Below are positions 17,813 through 26,597 of a DNA stretch of 64,000 nucleotides, in pieces. The notes under the pieces are model-generated. The model searched no databases. It saw only the letters and a program-made list of their open reading frames with translations, and had not been told where the DNA came from. The position numbers and the translations under genes were made by a program. Each line of letters starts with the position of its first letter. Positions within the stretch are counted from its first letter, which is position 1. The DNA comes from Pseudonocardia sp. N23 (GTDB lineage: Bacteria > Actinomycetota > Actinomycetes > Mycobacteriales > Pseudonocardiaceae), in NCBI RefSeq assembly GCF_002583555.1, contig NZ_BEGX01000114.1:560395-624394 (forward strand), written 5' to 3'.

Positions 17813-18688
17813 TCAGCTCCCGAGCGGGCTGCGACGCGCGGTGACGAAGCGCGGCCGGCCGGTGAAGTCGAGGTGGTCGGCGACGTCGGAGAAGACACGG
17901 CGGCGGGCGAACAGTGCGGGGACGGTCTCGCCGTGGGTGTCGTCGTGCTCGATGCCGAGCCGGCCGCCGTGGCGCAGCAGCCCCGCGGCGGTGGTGATGA
18001 CAGCGCGGATGATCTCCAGCCCGTCCGGGCCGCCGAAGACTGCGCCGGACGGGTCCCAGTCGGCGACCTCGGCGGGAACCGGCGTGCCGTCGGGGACGTA
18101 GGGCGGGTTGCAGACGACCAGATCGACCTTGGCCTCGTGCTCGACCAGGAGGTCGTTCCAGCGGACGTCGGCGGCGTGCACGGTGATCGGGGTGCCGCCC
18201 GCGGTGGCGTGGGCGTCGGCGTTGCGCCGGGTCCAGACGAGCGCGCCGGGGTCGGCCTCGACCGCGTGCACGCGGGCGTCGGGACGCGACGCGGCGATCG
18301 CGATGGCGAGCGCGCCGCTGCCGGTGCACAGGTCGACGACCAGCGGCGACGAGACGTCGGCGATCGCCTTCAGGCCCCACTCGAGGAGCAGCTCGGTCTC
18401 GGGGCGCGGGACGAACACGCCCGGCCCGACGGCGACCTCGGCCGGTCCGAGGACGGCGGTGCCGAGGATGTGCTGGAGCGGCTCACGGGTGGCGCGGCGC
18501 GCCACGAGCTGCTGGAAGGCGTCGACGACGTCGGCGTCGACGAGCGGGACCGTCGGCAGCCGGCCGCGGTCGACCCCGACGACCAGCGCGGCCAGGTACT
18601 CCGCGTCGACCCGCGGGCTGGCGACACCGGCCGCGGCGAGGGTCCGCTCGGCCTCCATCAGGGCGACCCGCAGCGGGAGCCGCTTCAC
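17813..18688 (-). CDS. prmC: Release-factor glutamine N5-methyltransferase
   Basis: A 291-residue SAM-dependent methyltransferase that methylates the Gln of the GGQ motif in release factors. The N-terminal helical domain leads to LQHILGTAVLGPAEVAVGPG, the SAM loop VVDLCTGSGALAIAIA (about 117-132) and the catalytic NPPY at 194-197. Its GTG overlaps the prfA stop (GTGA), matching its substrate relationship with RF1 encoded just upstream. Confidence 0.96.
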   Translation of the reverse strand: MKRLPLRVALMEAERTLAAAGVASPRVDAEYLAALVVGVDRGRLPTVPLVDADVVDAFQQLVARRATREPLQHILGTAVLGPAEVAVGPGVFVPRPETELLLEWGLKAIADVSSPLVVDLCTGSGALAIAIAASRPDARVHAVEADPGALVWTRRNADAHATAGGTPITVHAADVRWNDLLVEHEAKVDLVVCNPPYVPDGTPVPAEVADWDPSGAVFGGPDGLEIIRAVITTAAGLLRHGGRLGIEHDDTHGETVPALFARRRVFSDVADHLDFTGRPRFVTARRSPLGS

Positions 18689-19776
18689 GACCCGCCGTCC
18701 CCGATCGCGACGGCATCGGCCCGGTCGGCCGTGACGAGCGCGGTGATGACGTCGCCCAGGTCGCCGTCGAGGACCGCGGACAGGTTGTGCGCCTTGTAGC
18801 CGACGCGGTGGTCGGCGATGCGGTTCTCGGGGAAGTTGTAGGTGCGGATGCGCTCGGAGCGGTCGACGGTGCGCACCTGCGAGCGCCGGACGTCGGAGGC
18901 CTTGGCGGCGGCCTCCTCCTCGGCGAGGGCCTGCAGCCGCGACCGCAGCACCTCCATGGCGCGGGCCCGGTTCTGCAGCTGGGAGCGCTCGTTCTGGCAG
19001 CTCACGACGATCCCGCTGGGCAGGTGCGTGATGCGCACGGCCGAGTCGGTGGTGTTGACGCTCTGCCCGCCGTGCCCGGACGACCGGAAGACGTCGACGC
19101 GCAGGTCACCCTCGTCGATCTCGACGCCCGAGTCGTCGGCCCCGGTGTCGGGGAACACGAGGACGCCGGCGGCGGAGGTGTGGATGCGGCCCTGCGACTC
19201 GGTGACGGGGACGCGCTGGACGCGGTGCACCCCGCCCTCGAACTTGAGCGCCGACCAGACGCCGTCGGCGGAGGGGACGCGGGACCGCACCGACAGCGTG
19301 ACGTCCTTGTACCCGCCGAGGTCGGAGACGGTGGCGTCGAGCACCTGGGTGGTCCAGCCGCGGGACTCCGCGAAGCGCGTGTACATGCGGACGAGGTCGC
19401 CCGCGAACAGGGCGGACTCCTCGCCACCCTCCCCGGACTTGACCTCGAGGAGGATGTCGTCGGCGTCGTGCGGGTCGCGCGGGACGAGCAGCTCGGAGAG
19501 CTTCTGCTCGAGTGCCGGGATACGGGCGGCGAGCTCGTCGGCCTCCGCGGCGAACGAGGGGTCGTCGTGCGCGAGCTCGCGGGCGGCGGCGAGGTCGTCG
19601 CGGGCGGCGGCCAGCTCCCTGGCGACGGCGACGGTCGGGCCGATCTCGGCGTAGCGACGGCCGAGGCGGCGTGCCTTCGCGGCGTCGGTGTGCACGGCGG
19701 GATCGGCGAGCATGAGCTCGAGCTCGGCGTGCTCGCTGAGCAACGACTCGGCCGTGGGGGCCGGGCTCTCGGTCAT
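18685..19776 (-). CDS. prfA: Peptide chain release factor 1
   Basis: A 363-residue RF1, recognising UAA and UAG. The GGQ loop is at 236-238 (SSGHGGQSVN). The stop-codon-reading PxT motif is Pro190-Val191-Thr192 inside RVPVTESQGRIHTSAA, so it is RF1 and not RF2. The ATG at 19776 follows an ideal AGGAGGTGA site. It is coupled to prmC downstream and follows rpmE by 81 bp. Confidence 0.97.
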   Translation of the reverse strand: MTESPAPTAESLLSEHAELELMLADPAVHTDAAKARRLGRRYAEIGPTVAVARELAAARDDLAAARELAHDDPSFAAEADELAARIPALEQKLSELLVPRDPHDADDILLEVKSGEGGEESALFAGDLVRMYTRFAESRGWTTQVLDATVSDLGGYKDVTLSVRSRVPSADGVWSALKFEGGVHRVQRVPVTESQGRIHTSAAGVLVFPDTGADDSGVEIDEGDLRVDVFRSSGHGGQSVNTTDSAVRITHLPSGIVVSCQNERSQLQNRARAMEVLRSRLQALAEEEAAAKASDVRRSQVRTVDRSERIRTYNFPENRIADHRVGYKAHNLSAVLDGDLGDVITALVTADRADAVAIGDGGS

Positions 19777-19857
19777 GGTCACCTCCTGCGGGACGGAAAG
19801 GGGCCGGACACACGGACGGCGCCCAACCACGAACCGTGGTGGGCGCCGTCGGTGGAG

Positions 19858-20082
19858 CTACTTGGCGTTGCGCGCCGGGCGCTTGCCGTAGCGGGCCTCG
19901 AAGCGGGCCACGCGGCCGCCGGCGTCGAGGATGCGCTGCTTGCCCGTGTAGAACGGGTGGCACTGCGAGCAGGTCTCGGCGTGGATCGAGCCGTTGGCCT
20001 TCGTGCTGCGGGTGGTGAAGGTGTTGCCACACCCGCAGGTGACCGTGGTCTCGACGTACTCGGGGTGGATGCCCGACTTCAT
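19858..20082 (-). CDS. rpmE: 50S ribosomal protein L31 (zinc-binding form)
   Basis: A 74-residue L31. It has the zinc ligands CGCG near residues 16-18 and CSQC near 36-39, so it is the C+ type rather than the zinc-free paralogue. MKSGIHPEYVETTV is the typical start; the ATG follows GAGAGGA. It sits between rho and prfA as in most actinobacteria. Cells often switch to a zinc-free paralogue under zinc starvation; none is visible here. Confidence 0.95.
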   Translation of the reverse strand: MKSGIHPEYVETTVTCGCGNTFTTRSTKANGSIHAETCSQCHPFYTGKQRILDAGGRVARFEARYGKRPARNAK

Positions 20083-20156
20083 GGCTGGTCCTCTCGTGGT
20101 GGCCGCCGGGTCCCCGCCAGGGGTGAACCGGAGCCGGTACTTGACGGTCAATTGAA

Positions 20157-20196
20157 CCACCAAGGACCGCCGGCTGTTCCCGGCGGCCCCTGGTGG
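20157..20196 (-). terminator. Hairpin terminator after rho
   Basis: In the 140-bp gap between rho and rpmE, CCACCAAGG…CCGCCGG on one side pairs almost perfectly with CCGGCGG…CCTGGTGG on the other across a 6-nt loop, giving a stem of about 17 bp. A short AT-richer stretch follows on the minus strand. It could end rho transcription or attenuate read-through into rpmE. Confidence 0.55.
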
Positions 20197-20222
20197 CACT
20201 CCTGGTCCCTCCTCGCGGAGGG

Positions 20223-22616
20223 TCAGTCGTTGTCGTTGCCCGGTGTCGACTTCGCGACGGTCATCAGGAACTCGATGTTGGTGCGCGTCTTGCGCAGCCG
20301 GTCGAGGACCAGGTCGATGGCCTGCTGGTCGTCGAGCGCCGAGAGCACCCGGCGGAGCTTGACGGTCACCGCGAACTCGTCGGGCGACATCAGCAGCTCC
20401 TCCTTGCGGGTGCCGGAGGCGTCGACGTCGATGGCCGGGAAGACCCGCTTGTCGGCGATCTTGCGGTCGAGCTTGAGCTCGGCGTTGCCGGTGCCCTTGA
20501 ACTCCTCGAAGATCACCGTGTCCATCGTCGACCCGGTCTCGACCAGCGCCGTGGCGAAGATCGTGAGCGAGCCGCCGTCCTCGATGTTGCGCGCCGCACC
20601 CAGGAACCGCTTGGGCGGGTACAGCGCGGTCGAGTCGACACCACCGGAGAGGATCCGGCCCGACGCGGGCGCGGCCAGGTTGTAGGCGCGGCCGAGGCGG
20701 GTGATCGAGTCGAGCAGGACGACGACGTCGTGGCCCATCTCCACCAAGCGCTTCGCGCGCTCGATCGCGAGCTCGGCGACGGCGGTGTGGTCCGACGGCG
20801 GCCGGTCGAAGGTCGAGGCGATGACCTCGCCCTTCACCGAGCGCTGCATGTCGGTGACCTCCTCGGGCCGCTCGTCGACGAGCACGACCATGAGGTGGAC
20901 CTCGGGGTTGTTCGTCGTGATCGCGTTGGCGATCGACTGCAGCACCATCGTCTTGCCTGCCTTGGGCGGGCTGACGATGAGCGCGCGCTGCCCCTTGCCG
21001 ACCGGCATCACCAGGTCGATGACGCGGGTGGTCAGCTTCGAGGGCTCGGTCTCGAGACGGAGCCGCTCGTTGGGGTACAGCGGGGTCAGCTTGGTGAACT
21101 CGGGGCGCGCCTTGGCGGTCTCCGGGTCACGTCCGTTGACGGTGTCGACGCGCACCAGCGGGTTGAACTTCTGCCGCTGCTGCTCGCCGTCGCGGGGCTG
21201 GCGGACCGCACCGGTGATCGCGTCACCGCGGCGCAGCCCGTACTTGCGCACCATCGACAGCGACACGTAGACATCGTTCGGACCCGACAGGTAGCCGGTG
21301 GTCCGGACGAACGCGTAGTTGTCCAGGATGTCGACGATGCCGGCGACGGGCAGCAGCACGTCGTCGTCGCGCACCTCGGTGTCGACGTTGTTCTGGCCGC
21401 CGGTGGTGCGGTCGCGGCCACGACGACGGTCGCGGAAGCGGCGGCCACGACGACCGCGGCCGTCACCGTCGTCGTCCCCGTCGTCGTCGCGGTTGTCGCG
21501 GTTGACGTCGCGGCTGTCGCGGTTGTCGCGCTGGTCGCTGCCGTCGCGCGGGTCGTTGCGACCGCGCTGGATCTCGCGCTGGTCGCTGGCGCGCTCACCG
21601 CGCTGGTCGTTGCCGCGGTCGTTGGCCCGCTCACCGCGCTGGTCGCCGGCCCGCTCACCGCGCTGGTCGCCGGCCCGGTCACCGCGCTGGTCGTTCGCCC
21701 GGTCGTTGCCGCCGCGCTGGTTACGGCCGCCGCGGTCGCCACGACCGCTCTCACGGTCCTCGCCGGAGCGGTCGCCGCGATCGGTGTTCCGGTCGTTGCC
21801 CCGGTCGTTGCCGCGGCGGTCGTTACCGTCCTCGCGGGAGCGGCGGGAGCCGCCGTCGGTCTCGGGACGGGTGTCCGTGCGCGCCTCGGCCTCGGCGTCG
21901 ACCTGGTCGCCGCCACGGCGCCGGGTCTGGCGACGACGGCCGGTCGTCTCGGCGGGCGCCTCGGTCGCGGTGTCGGCCGCGACAGCCGAGCCGTTGGTCG
22001 ACGGAGCCGTCGCAGCGGTCTCGGCAGCGGCGGCAGGCTCGGCGGCGGGAGCGGCCGGGGCCTCCACCGGGGTGTCCGTCGTCGCGGCGGCGGCCACGGC
22101 GTCGGCGGCGGGCGACCCGGCAGCCGCCGGGGCATCGGTCGTCGCCCCGGTGGTCGGTGCGGCATCGGTGGCCTGCACGGCATCCGCAGCGGGTGCTGTG
22201 TCGCCTGCCGGTGCTGCATCGGCAGCCGTGCGGCTCGGCGCGCCGGCAGGGCGGCTCGCGGCGCGGCGGCGGCCACGGACCGGAGCGACCGGAGCGGCGT
22301 CGGCGACGGGAACCGCTACCTCAGCGGCCGGAGCCACGTCGGGGGCGGCCGGAGCCTCGGCAGGAGCGCTGCTCGCGGCCCGCGCAGAGCCGTTGCCCGG
22401 CGCCGAGTCACCCAGCGTGAGCTGGGGGGAGGCGTCGGCAGCGGGAACCCCGCCCTGACGCTCCTTGATGGCGGCGATCAGATCGCCCTTCCGCATCCCG
22501 GCCGTACCGGAGATGTTCAGCTCACCAGCGAGCTGGCGGAGCTCTGCCAGAACCATGCCGGACAAGCCCTTGCGCTTGGCAGGGGCGGCGGTGCTGACGA
22601 GATCGGTCTCGCTCAC
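20223..22616 (-). CDS. rho: Transcription termination factor Rho with large disordered insertion
   Basis: A 797-residue Rho helicase, ending RNA synthesis at unstructured C-rich sites. Residues 1-55 are the Rho N-terminal helical domain (LAELRQLAGELNISGTAGMR). Residues about 56-416 are a low-complexity insertion, first Ala/Pro-rich then Arg/Asp/Gly/Asn-rich with RGDR and DQRGER repeats. The RNA-binding cold-shock domain starts near 417, and the Walker A SPPKAGKT is at 549-556. Such insertions are known in actinobacterial Rho and add RNA affinity; this one is about 360 residues. The start is GTG with AGGAAGGA upstream. A promoter 275 bp upstream implies a long leader. Confidence 0.97.
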   Translation of the reverse strand: MSETDLVSTAAPAKRKGLSGMVLAELRQLAGELNISGTAGMRKGDLIAAIKERQGGVPAADASPQLTLGDSAPGNGSARAASSAPAEAPAAPDVAPAAEVAVPVADAAPVAPVRGRRRAASRPAGAPSRTAADAAPAGDTAPAADAVQATDAAPTTGATTDAPAAAGSPAADAVAAAATTDTPVEAPAAPAAEPAAAAETAATAPSTNGSAVAADTATEAPAETTGRRRQTRRRGGDQVDAEAEARTDTRPETDGGSRRSREDGNDRRGNDRGNDRNTDRGDRSGEDRESGRGDRGGRNQRGGNDRANDQRGDRAGDQRGERAGDQRGERANDRGNDQRGERASDQREIQRGRNDPRDGSDQRDNRDSRDVNRDNRDDDGDDDGDGRGRRGRRFRDRRRGRDRTTGGQNNVDTEVRDDDVLLPVAGIVDILDNYAFVRTTGYLSGPNDVYVSLSMVRKYGLRRGDAITGAVRQPRDGEQQRQKFNPLVRVDTVNGRDPETAKARPEFTKLTPLYPNERLRLETEPSKLTTRVIDLVMPVGKGQRALIVSPPKAGKTMVLQSIANAITTNNPEVHLMVVLVDERPEEVTDMQRSVKGEVIASTFDRPPSDHTAVAELAIERAKRLVEMGHDVVVLLDSITRLGRAYNLAAPASGRILSGGVDSTALYPPKRFLGAARNIEDGGSLTIFATALVETGSTMDTVIFEEFKGTGNAELKLDRKIADKRVFPAIDVDASGTRKEELLMSPDEFAVTVKLRRVLSALDDQQAIDLVLDRLRKTRTNIEFLMTVAKSTPGNDND
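21593..21710 (-). repeat. 24-bp tandem repeats inside rho
   Basis: GCTCACCGCGCTGGTCG-type units recur at 24-bp spacing from 21629, encoding eight-residue DQRGERAG-like repeats in the Rho insertion. A looser unit begins at 21593. They are coding repeats, in frame, and probably vary in number between strains. Confidence 0.65.
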
Positions 22617-22953
22617 GAAGGTCCTTCCTGACCGGCCCGGGTCGTCCGGCCCGGACCAGCGGATTCACACGCTCGTCCGAACGGTCCGCCGGACGAGAAG
22701 TCGGTGACGGCGCCCGTGGCCGGCTGCCGTCCCGACGACAAAAGGGGTGGCGATCGATGCGACGGTCGCGGGGAAGAGGCCCCCCGGCGCCGGTTCGCCC
22801 GCCAGTCCAGTTCACACAGCAGGAGATTGGCGAGGGTGCCGGCTTCGAGAGGGCCACGCGGATGACGCGTGTATCGCCGTGCGAAGCCGAGGGTAGACGG
22901 TCCGCCCTGATCGGGGCAACCAACCCCCTGCTCGGCGCGCCGAGAACGGATTC
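22617..22953 (-). other. Rho leader region (no gene)
   Basis: These 337 bases between thrB and rho hold no credible gene. They contain the predicted rho promoter and a leader of about 260 nt before the GTG. No riboswitch consensus was recognised. In E. coli rho is autoregulated by attenuation in its leader, so a similar role is possible here. Confidence 0.6.
22890..22919 (-). promoter_or_regulatory. Predicted rho promoter
   Basis: On the minus strand TTGCCC (22914-22919) and TACCCT (22890-22895) are separated by 18 nt, a good housekeeping-sigma arrangement. The transcript would start near 22,883, about 265 nt before the rho GTG. Confidence 0.5.
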
Positions 22954-23862
22954 TCAGCCGATCTCGAACCGTGCGCCCTCGATGTCGACGGGGAGCACCA
23001 CCGTGGCGAACCCGGTGAGGTCGATGCCGTCGGGAATGCGCGCGTCGGAGGTGAGGGCGAGCACCGTCGGACCGGCCCCGGAGATGGTCGCGGGCACACC
23101 GCGGGCGCGCAACGCGTCGACCAGGTCGGCCGACTCCGGGTACGCGGGGCGCCGGTAGCCCTGGTGCAGCCGGTCCTCGGTGGCCGCGAGCAGAAGGTCG
23201 GGCTGCTGCGTGAACGCCAGCACCGCCAGCGCCGTGCGGCTCCCGGTGAAGGCCGCGTCCACCAGCGGGACCCGTTCCGGGAGCAGGCCGCGGGTCGTCT
23301 TGGTGGACGACTCGATCTGCGGGACGAGCGCGACGGGATGGATGTCGGCGTGCGTCGGGAGGCGGACGGCGTGGAACCGGTCGGAGGTGTTCCCCGGCGT
23401 CTCCCAGGCGACGACGAACCCGCCCATGAGGCTGGCCGCCGCGTTGTCGGCGTGACCCTCCATACCAGCGGTGACCTGCAGCAACGCCGACTCTTCGAGC
23501 TTCGGGTCGCGCCCGGCGAGCACCGCGGCGGCCAGCGCGCCCGCGACCGCGGCGGCCGCGGAGCTGCCCAGCCCGCGCGAGTGCGGGATCGCGTTGCGGC
23601 AGCGCATCCGCAGTCCCCTGGGGGGCTCCTCGCCCAGCAGTGCCCACGTCGTGTGCATCGCGGAGACGACCAGGTGCGTTTCGTCACACGGGACCTGACC
23701 GGCGCCCTCGCCCTCGACCTCGACGCGCACGGCGTCGCTGCCGTCGACGCACACGTCGATCTCGTCGTAGAGGGCCAGGGCGAGGCCGAGCGAGTCGAAC
23801 CCGGGTCCGAGGTTGGCCGACGACGCGGGGACTCGGACCCGCACCTCCGTCGGCCCACCCAT
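22954..23862 (-). CDS. thrB: Homoserine kinase
   Basis: A 302-residue GHMP-family kinase phosphorylating homoserine for threonine synthesis. VPASSANLGPGFDSLGLAL at the N-terminus and the ATP loop PHSRGLGSSAAAAVAG (93-108) are diagnostic; ISGAGPTVLAL is the third GHMP motif. Its ATG overlaps the thrC stop (TGATG). It ends the hom-thrC-thrB run. Confidence 0.96.
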   Translation of the reverse strand: MGGPTEVRVRVPASSANLGPGFDSLGLALALYDEIDVCVDGSDAVRVEVEGEGAGQVPCDETHLVVSAMHTTWALLGEEPPRGLRMRCRNAIPHSRGLGSSAAAAVAGALAAAVLAGRDPKLEESALLQVTAGMEGHADNAAASLMGGFVVAWETPGNTSDRFHAVRLPTHADIHPVALVPQIESSTKTTRGLLPERVPLVDAAFTGSRTALAVLAFTQQPDLLLAATEDRLHQGYRRPAYPESADLVDALRARGVPATISGAGPTVLALTSDARIPDGIDLTGFATVVLPVDIEGARFEIG

Positions 23863-24953
23863 CAGGCCAGCTCCAGTGCGGCGGCGACCGCCGTCGGGTC
23901 GATCGGGACGATCTCCGGGTCCGGAGCGGTGAGCAGCGCGGTGTCGGGGTCCTTGAGCCCGTGCCCGGTGACGGTGCACACGACGAGGGAGCCGCGCGGC
24001 AGCGTGCCCTCGGCCGATGCCTTCAGCAGCCCCGCGACACTCGCCGCCGATGCCGGCTCGACGAACACGGCCTCACGCGCCGACAGCAGCCGGTACGCGG
24101 CGAGGATCTCGTCATCGGTGACGGCGGCGAACAGGCCGTTCGACTCGTCGCGCGCGGCCACGGCGGTCCCCCACGACGCCGGGGCGCCGATGCGGATGGC
24201 CGTCGCGATCGTCTCCGGGTTCTTCACCGGGGCGCCACCGACCAGCGGTGCCGCGCCCGCGGCCTGGAAGCCGAACATCCGCGGGAGCTCCGGGATCAGG
24301 CCGTCCGCGTGGTAGGCGCGGTAGCCCTTCCAGTACGCGGTGATGTTGCCGGCGTTGCCGACCGGGAGGCAGTGCACGTCGGGGGCACGCCCGCCCAGGT
24401 CGTCGCAGATCTCGTAGGCCGCGCTGGCCTGGCCCGCGATCCGCGTCGGGTTGACGGAGTTCACCAGCGCGATCGCCGGGTAGTCCGACGTCGTCTTGCG
24501 GGCGAGCTCGAGGCAGTCGTCGAAGTTGCCGTCGATCTGCAGGATGCGAGCGCCGTGGGCGACGGCCTGTGCGAGCTTGCCCAGCGCGATCTTGCCGCGC
24601 GGGACGAGGACGGCGCAGGTCAGGCCCGCGCGGGTGGCGTACGCCGCGGCCGAGGCCGAGGTGTTGCCCGTCGACGCGCACAGCACGCTCTGCTTGCCCT
24701 CGGCCAGCGCGGCGGTGACCGCCATCGTCATGCCGCGGTCCTTGAACGACCCCGTCGGGTTGGCGCCGTCGACCTTGAGGTGCACCTCGCAGCCCGTGAG
24801 CTCCGAGAGCAGCGGCGCCGGCAGCAGCGGGGTGCCGCCCTCGCCCAGGGTGACGACCGTCCAGTCGTCCTGCACCGGCATCCGGTCCCGGTAGGCCTCG
24901 ATGACGCCCGGCCAGCGCACAGCGCCCGTCCGCGACGGTGAGACAGCACTCAT
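23862..24953 (-). CDS. thrC: Threonine synthase
   Basis: A 363-residue PLP enzyme converting O-phosphohomoserine to threonine. The PLP lysine is Lys71 in NPTGSFKDRGM; STGNTSASAAAYATRAG and the phosphate-cup GNAGNITAYWKGY follow. It starts at an ATG with GAGG upstream, 73 bp after hom, and is coupled to thrB. Confidence 0.96.
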   Translation of the reverse strand: MSAVSPSRTGAVRWPGVIEAYRDRMPVQDDWTVVTLGEGGTPLLPAPLLSELTGCEVHLKVDGANPTGSFKDRGMTMAVTAALAEGKQSVLCASTGNTSASAAAYATRAGLTCAVLVPRGKIALGKLAQAVAHGARILQIDGNFDDCLELARKTTSDYPAIALVNSVNPTRIAGQASAAYEICDDLGGRAPDVHCLPVGNAGNITAYWKGYRAYHADGLIPELPRMFGFQAAGAAPLVGGAPVKNPETIATAIRIGAPASWGTAVAARDESNGLFAAVTDDEILAAYRLLSAREAVFVEPASAASVAGLLKASAEGTLPRGSLVVCTVTGHGLKDPDTALLTAPDPEIVPIDPTAVAAALELA

Positions 24954-25026
24954 CGCACGACCTCGCTGACGCTCGGCCGGCGCTGCGCGCAGGCGCCGTG
25001 CCGACTGTTCGCTCGCTGTCGCTCGC

Positions 25027-26394
25027 TCATCCGGTCACCCCCAGGGCGCTCACGGAGCGGCCCAGATCCTCGACGCGCAGCACGCTCTCGACGCCCCGGA
25101 CGGCGTCGAGGTCGCCGAGCGCCTCCACGGTGGTTGCGAGCGCGGAGTCCGGCGCCGCGTGGGTGACGACGACGAGCCGCACGGCGCCGCTGCCGCCCGC
25201 TCCGCCGTTGCGGCCCCCGCCGTACTGGCGGACGGCCGCGATGCTGACGTCGTGCTCGGCGAACGCGCTCGCGACCGCGGCGAGCACCCCGGCGCGGTCG
25301 GCCACCTCGAGGCTGACGTGGTAGCGCGTCGAGACCGCTCCGATCGGGCGGACCGGCAGGCTCGCGTACGTCGACTCCCGCGGTCCCCGCCCGCCGATGA
25401 CGATGTTGCGCGCCGCCGCGACCAGGTCGCCGAGGACCGCGCTGGCCGTCGGGGCGCCACCGGCGCCCTGGCCGTAGAACATGAGCTGGCCCGCTGCCTC
25501 GGCCTCGACGAACACGGCGTTGAACGCCCCGTCGACCGACGCCAGCGGGTGCGACTTGGGGATCATCGCCGGGTAGACGCGCGCGGACACCGACTCGGGC
25601 TCGCCGTCGCCGCTCTCGAGGCGCTCGCAGATCGCGAGGAGCTTGATCGTGCAGTCGAGTCCGTCGGCGGCGGCGATGTCGGCGGCGCTGACGGCGCGGA
25701 TGCCCTCGCAGTGCACGTCGGCCGCGGTGACGCGGGTGTGGAAGGCGAGCGAGGCGAGGATCGCGGCCTTCGAGGCGGCGTCGTAGCCGTCGACGTCCGC
25801 GCTCGGGTCGGCCTCGGCGTACCCGAGCCGGGTCGCCTCCTCCAGCGCGTCGGCGTACCCGGCACCCGAGGCGGCCATCGCCGAGAGGATGAAGTTCGTG
25901 GTGCCGTTGACGATGCCCGCGACGCGGGTGATCCGGTCGCCGACCAGCGACTCGCGCAGCGGTCGCAGCAGCGGGATCGCACCGGCGACGGACGCCTCGT
26001 AGTAGAGGTCGGCGCCCGAGGAGTCGGCGGCCTCGGCGAGCGCGGCGCCGTCCTCGGCGAGCAGCGCCTTGTTGGCGGTGACGACGGACTTGCCGCCCTT
26101 CAACGCCTCCAGCAGCAGCGTGCGCGCCGGCTCGATGCCCCCGATGACCTCGATGACGATGTCGACGTCCGGGCTTCCGACGAGCCCCTCCGCGTCGGTC
26201 GTGACGAGCCCCTCGGGGAGGTCGGGATGGCGGTGCGGGCGACGCACCGCCACGCCGACGAGCTCGACCGGCGCGCCGACGCGCGCGGCGAGGTCGTCCG
26301 CCTGGTCGGTCAGCAGCCGCACGATCTCGCTGCCGACGGTGCCGCAGCCGAGCAACGCCACCCTCACGGGTGCGCCCGGACCCCTGTCGGTCAT
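25027..26394 (-). CDS. hom: Homoserine dehydrogenase with C-terminal ACT domain
   Basis: A 455-residue NAD(P)-dependent homoserine dehydrogenase (thrA/Rv1294 equivalent). The Rossmann loop is VALLGCGTVGSEI (12-24), followed by SVVTANKALLAEDG and IVNGTTNFILSAM. A C-terminal ACT domain from about 365 (YHVSLEVADRAGVLAAVASA) suggests threonine feedback inhibition. The ATG at 26394 follows AGGGGAGA; a longer in-frame start is unsupported. An upstream 203-bp gap separates it from lysA, so it may have its own promoter. Confidence 0.96.
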   Translation of the reverse strand: MTDRGPGAPVRVALLGCGTVGSEIVRLLTDQADDLAARVGAPVELVGVAVRRPHRHPDLPEGLVTTDAEGLVGSPDVDIVIEVIGGIEPARTLLLEALKGGKSVVTANKALLAEDGAALAEAADSSGADLYYEASVAGAIPLLRPLRESLVGDRITRVAGIVNGTTNFILSAMAASGAGYADALEEATRLGYAEADPSADVDGYDAASKAAILASLAFHTRVTAADVHCEGIRAVSAADIAAADGLDCTIKLLAICERLESGDGEPESVSARVYPAMIPKSHPLASVDGAFNAVFVEAEAAGQLMFYGQGAGGAPTASAVLGDLVAAARNIVIGGRGPRESTYASLPVRPIGAVSTRYHVSLEVADRAGVLAAVASAFAEHDVSIAAVRQYGGGRNGGAGGSGAVRLVVVTHAAPDSALATTVEALGDLDAVRGVESVLRVEDLGRSVSALGVTG

Positions 26395-26597
26395 CGCTCT
26401 GCTTCTCCCCTTGCGCGTGGTTCTCGTCGCCCGGCCGACGGCGTCGTCGGCGCACACAGGCACCTGCGCAGGCGTCTTCGGCCTGCGGTGTCGCACCGGA
26501 ACCGCCCCGTGGCGGACCGGCAGTGCACGGTCGCCACCCGGGCGCCCGTCAGATCATCCTCGTTCGCAGCCCGTCACGGTACGGCCCGTCGCCGGGG

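Noticed and set aside
21593..21710. CRISPR-like array
   Set aside because: The 24-bp repeats have no spacers, stay in frame and encode the Rho insertion.
20193..22631. 812-codon open frame on the plus strand opposite rho
   Set aside because: It is the antisense shadow of rho's GC-rich repetitive insertion; it lacks a ribosome site and any family motif.
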